Assembly (NCBI RefSeq): GCF_030538595.1 | Contig: NZ_JAUNTS010000001.1 | Coordinates: 411,327-475,326 of the forward strand | Length of the DNA: 64,000 bases | Source: Kocuria sp. | GTDB lineage: Bacteria > Actinomycetota > Actinomycetes > Actinomycetales > Micrococcaceae | Reading direction: 5' to 3' | Shown: positions 8,796 to 15,872 of the stretch, one piece after another | Layout: each line of letters starts with the position of its first letter | Numbering within the stretch: position 1 is the first letter of the stretch | Translations under genes and position numbers: made by a program | The notes under the pieces: generated by a model | The model's input: only the letters and a program-made list of their open reading frames with translations | What the model was told of the DNA's origin: nothing | Databases searched by the model: none

Positions 8796-9560
8796 GTGAC
8801 CGAACACCCGCCGGTGACGCAGCAGTTACCCAAACAACAACGACGTCGTATACCCCCCGTGATCCCCGACGTCATGGAAACCGTGGCTCGCTCCCCGTTC
8901 TTGCACAAGCTCGGTTCCACATTGGCCCATCCGCCTGTCCCCCGCAAACCCAGCTGGCGCGGCTGGATTCACGCCGGATTCACACCGGTTGCTTTTGTGA
9001 TGGTGCTGGTGGCCATGGTCCTGGCGCCCACCGTGGAACTGCGCGTGGCTTGTGCCGTCTTTGGCGTGACCGGCTTGCTGCTTTTCGGAGTGTCCGGGAT
9101 CTATCACCGCAGTTACTGGTCACCACGCGTCACCGCCGTCCTGCGCAGACTGGACCACACCAACATTGCCCTGCTGATCGCAGGCACCTACACCCCGGCT
9201 GCCATTGCCCTGATGCCTGATGCCACCGTGCTGCTCTCCATCATTTGGGGATCGGCCCTTGGACTGGTGATCTTCCGCTTGGTGTGGATGAATGCGCCAC
9301 GCTGGCTCTACACACCTCTCTACGTGGTGATGGGCTGCATTGCCGTGGCCTACCTTCCGCAATTCTGGCCCGTTCAGCCGGTGGCCACCATCATGCTGGC
9401 GGTGGGTGGCTTGGCATACATAGCCGGAGCGGTGACCTACGCCTTGAAGTGGCCCATCCTGGCACCGCGCACCTTTGGTTTCCATGAGGTGTTTCATGCC
9501 TGGACGGTGGTGGGATTCATCTGCCATTACATTGCGATCATGTTTGCCATGTTCGGCTGA
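8796..9560 (+). CDS. Hemolysin III / PAQR-family membrane protein
   Basis: A seven-helix membrane protein of the hemolysin III (YqfA/TrhA) branch of the PAQR family, thought to act as hydrolases or membrane-homeostasis factors. The 254-residue product carries the conserved SGIYHR, DHTNIALLIAGTYTP and C-terminal FHEVFHAWTVVGFICHY motifs whose His and Asp residues form the presumed zinc site. The ORF is open from 8694, but GTG 8796 is chosen because AAGGAGG sits 5 nt upstream. It is divergent from the prenyl synthase, the same pairing as Rv1085c-Rv1086. Haemolytic activity should not be assumed from the name. Confidence 0.87.
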   Translation: MTEHPPVTQQLPKQQRRRIPPVIPDVMETVARSPFLHKLGSTLAHPPVPRKPSWRGWIHAGFTPVAFVMVLVAMVLAPTVELRVACAVFGVTGLLLFGVSGIYHRSYWSPRVTAVLRRLDHTNIALLIAGTYTPAAIALMPDATVLLSIIWGSALGLVIFRLVWMNAPRWLYTPLYVVMGCIAVAYLPQFWPVQPVATIMLAVGGLAYIAGAVTYALKWPILAPRTFGFHEVFHAWTVVGFICHYIAIMFAMFG

Positions 9561-9623
9561 GCCACTGCACCCTAGTGCTAACCGCCACCGCAGGCTCCAA
9601 CCAAACACTGTGGACGCGCCCGC

Positions 9624-9686
9624 AACTTGGAACGCGGTAAATGCGCTCAGCGGTACCCAGAAACGCATTTGCCGCGTTCAAAGTTT
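9624..9686. repeat. Dispersed palindrome family 1, copy A
   Basis: Imperfect inverted repeat of about 22-bp arms: AACTTGGAACGCGGTAAATG...(left) and its near-complement ending in GTTCAAAGTTT (right), with an 18-bp spacer. Two more copies lie at 27944-28005 and 28654-28715. This copy is upstream of the DyP gene. Confidence 0.75.
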
Positions 9687-9738
9687 AGGATGCAAGTGTG
9701 GTGGTCACCGGCCCATCCCCCGTCGAATGGAGAAGCAC

Positions 9739-10791
9739 GTGGTAACTCAACAAGTGGTCGCAGCTCCGTCCCAGGCCTCCATGTTCCTGGTTCTCACGGT
9801 GCATGAGGGCTCGGAAGACGCCATCCGCGATTTTCTTCCGGGGCTCTCCGATCTGGTGAAATCGGTTTCCTTCCGCACACCCCAGGATGAACTCATGTGC
9901 GTTGCCGGAATCGGCGCTTCCCTGTGGAGCCGCTTGTTCGCGGTACCGCCGCCCACACATCTGACGGAACTTGCACCCATTGTGGGTGACCGCCATACGG
10001 CAGTCTCCACCCCCGGGGACCTGCTGTTTCACCTTCGGGCCGGGAACTTGGGCATGTGCTTTGAACTGTCCAAACTGGTGATGCAGCGCTTGGCGGATCA
10101 CGTCACGGTGGAGGATGAAGTCCACGGCTTCAAGTTCTTTGACGAACGTGACCTCCTGGGCTTTGTGGATGGCACCGCCAACCCGGAGGGCCAAGCGGCG
10201 CAAGACGCCGTCGTCGTGGGCGCTGAAGACCCCGACTACGCGGGAGGCAGCTACGTGATTGTGCAGAAGTATCTACATGACATGGGCGCATGGGATCGGC
10301 TCAGCGTGGAGGAGCAGGAGCGCGTGATCGGGCGCTCCAAGCTGGAAGACGTTGAAATGCCCGATGACGTCAAACCCACCAACTCGCACGTCGCCTTGAA
10401 CACCGTGACGGATGAAAACGGAGAAGAGCAAGAAATCTTCCGCCTGAACATGCCCTTTGGTGAAGTTGGCGCCCAGGAATTCGGCACCTACTTCATCGGC
10501 TACGCCGCTGATCCCGGTATCACGGAGGAAATGCTGCGTCGGATGTTCATAGGAAACCCGGCCGGAAATCATGACCGCATTCTGGACTTTTCCACGGCCG
10601 TGACGGGCAGTAAATACTTTGTCCCATCGGTGGACCTGTTGGATGACATTGACTCCCTGGCCGCAGCAGATGCCGGGGCGCCAGCGGTCTCCCAACAGCA
10701 GGTGGTGGAAGACAATTCCGTGACAACCGCAGACCAGCCTTCGCCCATCAGTGACAGCTCCGGCAGTTTGGGTATTGGCAGCCTGCGCTGA
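9739..10791 (+). CDS. DyP-type peroxidase with encapsulin cargo-loading tail
   Basis: A heme peroxidase of DyP class B. The 350-residue protein has the family motif GFVDGT (Asp144, distal), NSHVALN with the probable proximal heme His217, and FRLNMPFG with Arg235 and Asn237; these match the catalytic set of Rhodococcus DypB. After a Pro/Ser-rich linker from about residue 308, the chain ends in SSGSLGIGSLR, the known targeting peptide that docks cargo inside encapsulin shells. The encapsulin gene follows 47 bp downstream. The ORF opens at 9475; GTG 9739 is chosen because GGAG precedes it by 6 nt and the homology starts there. The physiological substrate is unknown; a role in oxidative stress is likely. 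Confidence 0.95.
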   Translation: MVTQQVVAAPSQASMFLVLTVHEGSEDAIRDFLPGLSDLVKSVSFRTPQDELMCVAGIGASLWSRLFAVPPPTHLTELAPIVGDRHTAVSTPGDLLFHLRAGNLGMCFELSKLVMQRLADHVTVEDEVHGFKFFDERDLLGFVDGTANPEGQAAQDAVVVGAEDPDYAGGSYVIVQKYLHDMGAWDRLSVEEQERVIGRSKLEDVEMPDDVKPTNSHVALNTVTDENGEEQEIFRLNMPFGEVGAQEFGTYFIGYAADPGITEEMLRRMFIGNPAGNHDRILDFSTAVTGSKYFVPSVDLLDDIDSLAAADAGAPAVSQQQVVEDNSVTTADQPSPISDSSGSLGIGSLR

Positions 10792-10838
10792 GTACCCACC
10801 ACAAGATTCCGAACAACTATCCAGAACAGGTGATAGCA

Positions 10839-11642
10839 ATGACCGCAAATAATCTGCACCGTGGACTAGCGCCCATCTCTGAGGCAGCCTGGCAGGAAAT
10901 TGAGGAGGAAGCCCGGCGGACCTTCAAAGCAAACATTGCCGGACGCCGTGTTGTTGACATGCCGGAACCGGCCGGCACCGAGTTCTCGGCCCTGACCACG
11001 GGGCACGTGGAGGGCGCCACCAGCGGTGTTGATGGCGTGCGCGCTCAGCGCCGCAGCTCTCTGCCCGTGATTGAACTGCGAACTCCCTTCACCGTGAATC
11101 GGCAGGACGTGGACAATGTGCTGCGTGGAGCCACGGATTCCGACTGGCAACCGGTCAAAGACGCTGCGGCTCTCATTGCCCAGGCTGAAGACCGTGCCAT
11201 CTTCCACGGGGTGGACTCCGTGGGCATCCAGGGCATTGCTCCGGCCAGTTCCAACAGCCCCATTGCGCTACCTGAGAGCGTCAGCGACTACCCCGCCGCA
11301 GTGGCCAAAGCCGTTTCCGAACTGCGGCTTGCAGGCGTTGCCGGACCCTATTCGCTGCTGCTCTCCGCCGAGCTCTACACCGCGGTGGCCGAAACCACCG
11401 ACCACGGCTATCCCATCTACGATCACGTGGAACGCGTGCTGAAGGATGGTCACATCCTGTGGGCCCCCGCGTTGGAAGGCGCTGTTCTGATCTCTGAACG
11501 CGGCGGCGACTACGAACTGCACTTGGGGCAGGACCTCTCCATCGGCTACCTCTCCCACACGGCGGACACCGTGGAGCTGTACCTGCAGGAGTCCCTGACC
11601 TTCCGGGTGAACACGGCAGAGGCCAGCGTCGTCATCAGCTGA
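10839..11642 (+). CDS. enc: Encapsulin nanocompartment shell protein (family 1)
   Basis: Forms the icosahedral protein shell (HK97 fold) that packages the upstream DyP peroxidase. The 267-residue length fits 60-subunit T=1 encapsulins. Characteristic segments include the N-terminal helix LAPISEAAWQEIEEEARR, RRVVDMPEPAG, ERV/VIELRTPF, and the C-terminal QDLSIGYLSH...VELYLQESLTFRV. The N-terminal helix and nearby strands normally form the cargo-binding groove for the GSLGIGSLR-type tail. ATG 10839 is taken as start (AGG 8 nt upstream); a GTG 9 nt earlier is possible. A strong terminator follows, making a two-gene cargo-shell operon. Confidence 0.96.
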   Translation: MTANNLHRGLAPISEAAWQEIEEEARRTFKANIAGRRVVDMPEPAGTEFSALTTGHVEGATSGVDGVRAQRRSSLPVIELRTPFTVNRQDVDNVLRGATDSDWQPVKDAAALIAQAEDRAIFHGVDSVGIQGIAPASSNSPIALPESVSDYPAAVAKAVSELRLAGVAGPYSLLLSAELYTAVAETTDHGYPIYDHVERVLKDGHILWAPALEGAVLISERGGDYELHLGQDLSIGYLSHTADTVELYLQESLTFRVNTAEASVVIS

Positions 11643-11666
11643 CGGTGCCACAGCCCGCACAGAAAC

Positions 11667-11713
11667 AACTGCGTATCCCGCAGCACACCTACTGTGCTGC
11701 GGGATGCGCAGTT
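11667..11713 (+). terminator. Terminator after encapsulin
   Basis: A stem of 7 plus 12 bp (AACTGCG, wobble pair, ATCCCGCAGCAC) closes on a 7-nt loop and runs into TTTT at 11712-11715. It starts 24 bp after the encapsulin stop and fits an intrinsic terminator. Confidence 0.85.
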
Positions 11714-11825
11714 TTGAGGATCGTTTGTTCCGAGAATGTTGCTCCGGGGACGCTGCGGCGCAGGCGCGGTTGGGCGGTCCTGCCGCATCGTGGAGAGTCA
11801 GGCACACCCCACCGCTGATGAACGG

Positions 11826-12173
11826 CTACCGATCCGCAGGCTCGGCCGCGTTCTCCCCACCGGTGCCCTGGCTGCCGGGACGCTGCTCGGAGAGGCCAGC
11901 GGCTTCGGCGTCGTTGGTTGACGAATCCGCCCCATCCTGGGACTCCCCTTGCGCCTGTGCCTCCTGCGCTTCCCGTTCCGCCGCGTAAGCCATCCGGTAG
12001 CGCAACCGGCGCTGACGGCGCATGAAGTCCAGGATCAGAGCAGCCAACGCCACCACCACAAAAAACGTGGCAAAAAATCCGATGACTCCCGGGCTGACCT
12101 GCTCGGGTTCCAGCCCCGGCATGAGCTGATTGGGGTCGGCGGGAGCTGTGGTCTCCAAGAACACGGTCAACAT
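11826..12173 (-). CDS. Small single-pass membrane protein (Rv1083-like position)
   Basis: A 115-residue protein with one hydrophobic helix at about residues 29-49 (GVIGFFATFFVVVALAALIL), followed by an Arg-rich stop-transfer stretch (RRQRRLRYR) and an Ala/Glu/Gln-rich, acidic cytosolic tail. It lies just downstream of mca on the same strand, the place occupied by the small membrane protein Rv1083 in Mycobacterium tuberculosis. Its function is unknown. The tail has low complexity and would be hard to align, so the assignment rests on position and topology. Confidence 0.7.
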   Translation of the reverse strand: MLTVFLETTAPADPNQLMPGLEPEQVSPGVIGFFATFFVVVALAALILDFMRRQRRLRYRMAYAAEREAQEAQAQGESQDGADSSTNDAEAAGLSEQRPGSQGTGGENAAEPADR

Positions 12174-12234
12174 GGTGGGGTCACTCGGCTTTCACAAGAA
12201 GTCATACGGGATGCGGGCCGCGGGCAATCCAGGC

Positions 12235-13182
12235 TCAAATCTGCCAGTCCGGCTGCGGTGCATAGTCCGGAACGGGATTGACCTGATCCACAATGCCTTC
12301 AAACAGGCAGGTTTCTGGTGCAACAGCATCCACCCTGGAATCCGCCAAGACGTAGTCCTCCCACGGCCACGCGGCTGCCTGGAACTCGGGAGAGACCGCA
12401 AAGAACATGGAGTCAGGGGCCACTTGGGTTTCATGGCACCGCAAAGCGTCATCCCGGACTGTGAAGGATTCCGGGCAGAACACCTTGGTGGTGGTCGGAT
12501 GCTTACCCAGTGCGGCGGTGTTGCCTTCAGCGTCCTGAGCCTCCAACATGCGGGCAATCCGCTCCGCAAACGGCGATTCCAGGCCACGTTCCAGCATGGC
12601 ATCGTGCAAAGCCACAAAGCGCTCCGGGTTGAAGGCTTTGTCGTAGTAGATCTTCAATGGCTCCCAAGGCTCACCAAGGTCCGGGTACGCCTGCGGGTCC
12701 CCCGCGGTTTTCCAGGCGTGCATGGCCACGTTGTGGGTTTGAATGTGGTCCGGGTGAGGGTAACCACCGTTTTCGTCGTACGTCAGGATCACGTGCGGTT
12801 TGAACTCGCGCACCAGCTTGACCAGCGGCGCTGCGGCAATCTCAACCGGCTGCAGTGCAAAACATCCCCAGGGAAGCGGTGGGAGAGGATCGCCTTCCGG
12901 CAACCCGGAATCTGTGAACCCCATCCACCGGTGCTCAATGTCCAGCACCTGGGCGGCCCTGCTCATCTCCGAGCGCCGATAACCCGCCAGATCACGTTCG
13001 GCCTGCGGTACACCCTCCATTGCCGGGTTCAAGATGTCCCCACGTTCACCACCGGTGTTGGTGGCCACCATGACCTCCACACCCAGGTGCCGGTAGTGCG
13101 CCATGGTGCCCGCACCCTTGGAGGACTCATCATCCGGATGGGCATGGACTGCCAACAAGCGCAGGTCAGCGTAGGACGGCAC
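12235..13182 (-). CDS. mca: Mycothiol S-conjugate amidase
   Basis: A zinc amidase that cleaves mycothiol conjugates of electrophiles, releasing a mercapturic acid for export and recovering GlcN-Ins. The 315-residue product has the LmbE/PIG-L fold with the metal motif AVHAHPDDE (residues 11-19) and the distal HPDH near residue 150. SSKGAGT right after the first motif includes Lys22, matching the lysine that distinguishes Mca from the deacetylase MshB. The presence of mca shows a mycothiol-using actinobacterium. GTG 13182 is preceded by AAGGAG. It is divergent from the DUF4307 gene, as in the mycobacterial Rv1081c-Rv1082 region. Confidence 0.93.
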   Translation of the reverse strand: MPSYADLRLLAVHAHPDDESSKGAGTMAHYRHLGVEVMVATNTGGERGDILNPAMEGVPQAERDLAGYRRSEMSRAAQVLDIEHRWMGFTDSGLPEGDPLPPLPWGCFALQPVEIAAAPLVKLVREFKPHVILTYDENGGYPHPDHIQTHNVAMHAWKTAGDPQAYPDLGEPWEPLKIYYDKAFNPERFVALHDAMLERGLESPFAERIARMLEAQDAEGNTAALGKHPTTTKVFCPESFTVRDDALRCHETQVAPDSMFFAVSPEFQAAAWPWEDYVLADSRVDAVAPETCLFEGIVDQVNPVPDYAPQPDWQI

Positions 13183-13307
13183 GAACAGGCTCCTTCAAAA
13201 ATCCGTGAGTGAACACGGTGGTCAACTCGTCAGCCCCGGCTGCGTTCACGGGCTCCGGGCACTGCGGACCAGTCTACGCCGCCGTGCATGAGCCCCTGAG
13301 CGGCCCC

Positions 13308-13313
13308 TACACT
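13308..13313 (+). promoter_or_regulatory. -10 box TACACT for a leaderless DUF4307 transcript
   Basis: TACACT ends 7 nt before ATG 13321. The GGAAG in between is too close to be a standard Shine-Dalgarno, and the spacing fits transcription starting at or next to the ATG. Confidence 0.45.
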
Positions 13314-13320
13314 GGAAGAC

Positions 13321-13764
13321 ATGTCCACCTCCCAACCCCCGCCCGGGGACGACGACGCCGTCGTTCGCCTTCAGCAGCGCTATGCCCGGCGTGGTTCGCG
13401 CACGGTGTCCCGGCGGTCACTGATCTGGACCCTGGCCGTTGCAACCGTGGTGGCCGGTGCATTCGTGGTGTGGATTGTGGTGGCAGGAGCTCACCGACCC
13501 GCCACCAAAGACGTTGGCTTTGAGCTCATTTCCTCCGCCCGGATCACCGCTGATTTTGAGGTCAGCAAGGACCCGGAGGACGTTGTGCGGTGTGGAGTTG
13601 AAGCCCTCAATTCCAACTACGCCGTGGTGGGCTACACGGAGACCACCATTGGAGAGGTGGACCCGGATCTGGTGGTGGGCCGAACCAGTGCTCACCGCGT
13701 GGAAATCCGGACCACCAACCAGGCGAACTCGGCTCAGGTCACCGAATGCTGGATTGTGAACTGA
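13321..13764 (+). CDS. DUF4307 membrane protein
   Basis: A 147-residue actinobacterial protein of the DUF4307 family. A polar, Arg-rich cytosolic N-terminus (about 32 residues) is followed by one transmembrane helix (LIWTLAVATVVAGAFVVWIV) and a roughly 90-residue external domain that looks like an all-beta fold and holds two Cys (VRCGVEAL and TECWIVN) that could form a disulphide. It stands between mca and greA, the gene order seen around Rv1081c in Mycobacterium tuberculosis. Function unknown. Its start is probably leaderless. Confidence 0.85.
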   Translation: MSTSQPPPGDDDAVVRLQQRYARRGSRTVSRRSLIWTLAVATVVAGAFVVWIVVAGAHRPATKDVGFELISSARITADFEVSKDPEDVVRCGVEALNSNYAVVGYTETTIGEVDPDLVVGRTSAHRVEIRTTNQANSAQVTECWIVN

Positions 13765-13843
13765 CTCCCTGAACCTGGTAGTCAGACCGGTGGCAACTAA
13801 CGGCTTGAGGTCAACAGAGTGCTGGTGATCACGCCCTATCCGT

Positions 13844-13849
13844 TAGACT
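13844..13849 (+). promoter_or_regulatory. -10 box TAGACT upstream of greA
   Basis: TAGACT, the same -10 sequence seen before other genes in the window, lies 130 nt before the greA start, giving a leader of about 125 nt. No convincing -35 is seen. Confidence 0.35.
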
Positions 13850-13979
13850 CTTGTGTCTGACCACACGGCCGTAGGTCCGGTGTTCGACTCCGCGGGGGCT
13901 GTTGCGTTCCCGGAATCGGCCCGCTGCGGCCGTGACTGATGACCATTGGAAACACCTGAAGACCAGAGAGAAGGCAATT

Positions 13980-14486
13980 GTGCCTGAGACCCCCGAAAAC
14001 CAGGGCGCGTGGCTGACCCAGGAGGCCTACGACCGCCTGAAGAAGGAATTGGACTACATTTCCGGGCCGTACCGCCAGGAGATCGTGGACCGGATTGAGG
14101 CTGCCCGCGAAGAAGGCGACCTCAAGGAAAACGGCGGCTATCACGCGGCTCGGGAAGAGCAGGGCAAGAACGAAGGCCGGATTGCACAGCTCAGCGCTCT
14201 GCTGGACACCGCCGTGGTGGGCGAAAAGGCCAGCGACGACGGCGTGGCAGAGTCCGGCATGGTGGTGACCGCCAAGGTGGCTGGTCAGGAAATGACCTTC
14301 CTGTTGGGCTCGCGGGAGGTGGCCGAAGACCTGGTGGGAGACTCCGACATGGAGGTCTTCTCCGATCACTCCCCCATCGGTGCGGCCATCAAGGGCCACA
14401 AGGCCGGAGAGACCGTGAGCTACCAGGCACCCAACGGCAAGGAGATCTCCGTGGAGATCCTGGAGGCCAAGCCTTTCGAGGGCTGA
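13980..14486 (+). CDS. greA: Transcription elongation factor GreA
   Basis: Stimulates RNA polymerase to cleave backtracked transcripts by inserting its coiled coil into the secondary channel. The 168-residue product has the N-terminal coiled-coil hairpin, with the acidic tip in REEGDLKENGGYHAAREEQ (the Asp and Glu that position magnesium), then the FKBP-like C-terminal domain ending in GKEISVEILEAKPF. GTG 13980 is preferred over the upstream in-frame ATG (13902), because GAGAAGG sits 5 nt before it and the conserved region begins TQEAYDRLKKEL shortly after. It is convergent with ilvA across a long perfect hairpin. Confidence 0.95.
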   Translation: MPETPENQGAWLTQEAYDRLKKELDYISGPYRQEIVDRIEAAREEGDLKENGGYHAAREEQGKNEGRIAQLSALLDTAVVGEKASDDGVAESGMVVTAKVAGQEMTFLLGSREVAEDLVGDSDMEVFSDHSPIGAAIKGHKAGETVSYQAPNGKEISVEILEAKPFEG

Positions 14487-14496
14487 CCCCCTCCAC

Positions 14497-14569
14497 AACT
14501 CCGCCGAAAACATGGTTTGACCCAAAAAATCGCTCGGATTTTGGGTCAAACCATGTTTTCGGCGGAGTT
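14497..14569. terminator. Long perfect hairpin between greA and ilvA (palindrome family 2, copy A)
   Basis: Two perfect 31-nt arms (14497-14527 and 14539-14569) enclose an 11-nt loop. The right arm ends in TTTTT next to the ilvA stop and the left arm has AAAA, so it can act as a bidirectional terminator. Its outer part holds TCCGCCGAAAACATGG, repeated at 36050 in another gap. Confidence 0.88.
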
Positions 14570-14570
14570 T

Positions 14571-15872
14571 TTAGTGGACGACGACCGGGCGGTAGCCTTC
14601 CGCCTCCAACGCACTGAGCACCTGGCGGGAGTGCTCATGGCCCTTGGTCTCCATGTCAATGGTGATGGAGACATCCCCCATGGCAAGTGATCCGCCGATC
14701 CTGGTGTGATCCACACCGGTCACGTTGGCGTCCTGGCGGGAGATGATCCCGGAGATCCGGGTCAGCTCACCTGGACGATCCACCAGCATCATCTTGATCG
14801 TCATGTACCGCCCGGCAGCAGCCAACCCGCGCTGAATCACTTTGAGCATCAGCATGGGGTCAATGTTGCCGCCGGAGAGCACCACCACCGTGGTCCCCAG
14901 ATCCCCGTAGAGCTCCTGCAGTTTGCCGTCCAGCAGGGCGGCAACACCCACCACGCCGGCGGGTTCCACCACCAACTTGTTACGTTCCAGCATGAAGATC
15001 AGAGATTCGGCCAGGCGATCTTCGGAGACGGTCACCACGTCGTCGGCCAGTTCCTTGATGATCTGGAACGGCAGGTGCCCCGGCTGCCCCACGGCGATCC
15101 CGTCAGCAATGGTGGACACCTTTTCCAGGGACACCAGCGCATCCCCGGCCAACGACGGCGGATAGGCCGCTGCGTTTTCTGCCTGCACTCCGATCACGCG
15201 AACCGGACGGCCGCCCTGTGCCTCACGGGCTTTCAGCGCCACGGCCAACCCGGCCAACAAGCCGCCACCGCCCACACCGGTCAGGATGGTGTCCACGTTG
15301 GGAACCTGGTCCAGTACCTCCAGACCTAGGGTTCCCTGTCCGGCAATGATGTCCGGGTGATCGAATGGGTGGACAAAAACCTTGCCAGTTTCCTCCGCCA
15401 CCCGCCGCGCCTCCGCGAGCGCCTGGTCCACGTTGGCCCCGTACAGCACCACTTCTGCGCCGTGGTCCTGGGTGGCTGCCACCTTGGGCAACGCGGCGCC
15501 CAACGGCATGTAGATGGTGGCCTTGATCCCCAACCGCCGTGCGGCCAAGGCCACACCCTGAGCATGGTTGCCCGCTGATGCTGCCACCACACCGCGGGCT
15601 TTCTCTTCCTCGCCGAGCTGAGCCATACGGTTGTATGCACCGCGCACCTTGAAGGAGCCACTGCGCTGCAGATTCTCAGCCTTGACCCACACCTCCGAGC
15701 CGATCATCCGCGACAACGCACGGGAGTGTGCCACCGGGGTGCGTTCGGTGACGCCTTGCAGCAGCTGGGCGGCGTGTTCGACGTCGTCCAGCTGCACCGG
15801 CAGAGCTGCCAGGGTCTCCACCAGATCGCGGGCTGCTGTGGGCTCCTGGGTGAGGAGGTTGGGGTCAGTCAT
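14571..15872 (-). CDS. ilvA: Threonine ammonia-lyase (catabolic-type, single ACT)
   Basis: PLP enzyme converting threonine to 2-oxobutanoate and ammonia, feeding isoleucine synthesis or catabolism. The 433-residue product has the fold-type II catalytic lysine in SGSFKVRGAYN (Lys75), the phosphate-binding GVGGGGLLAGL loop, and SGGNIDPM. One C-terminal ACT domain (from about 355, KMMLVDRPGELTRISGII) follows; the biosynthetic E. coli IlvA has a larger regulatory part, so this is the short form often annotated ilvA in actinobacteria. Its ATG overlaps the TGA of the upstream permease gene, so the two are translationally coupled. Confidence 0.92.
   Translation of the reverse strand: MTDPNLLTQEPTAARDLVETLAALPVQLDDVEHAAQLLQGVTERTPVAHSRALSRMIGSEVWVKAENLQRSGSFKVRGAYNRMAQLGEEEKARGVVAASAGNHAQGVALAARRLGIKATIYMPLGAALPKVAATQDHGAEVVLYGANVDQALAEARRVAEETGKVFVHPFDHPDIIAGQGTLGLEVLDQVPNVDTILTGVGGGGLLAGLAVALKAREAQGGRPVRVIGVQAENAAAYPPSLAGDALVSLEKVSTIADGIAVGQPGHLPFQIIKELADDVVTVSEDRLAESLIFMLERNKLVVEPAGVVGVAALLDGKLQELYGDLGTTVVVLSGGNIDPMLMLKVIQRGLAAAGRYMTIKMMLVDRPGELTRISGIISRQDANVTGVDHTRIGGSLAMGDVSITIDMETKGHEHSRQVLSALEAEGYRPVVVH

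Noticed and set aside
12130..13212. A 360-codon open frame opposite mca
   Set aside because: mca is unmistakable on the other strand; the opposing frame spans its start and stop and has no motif.
13860..13915. GGTCCGGTGTTCGACTCC, resembling a tRNA T arm upstream of greA
   Set aside because: No acceptor, D or anticodon stem can be built around it, so it is not a tRNA.
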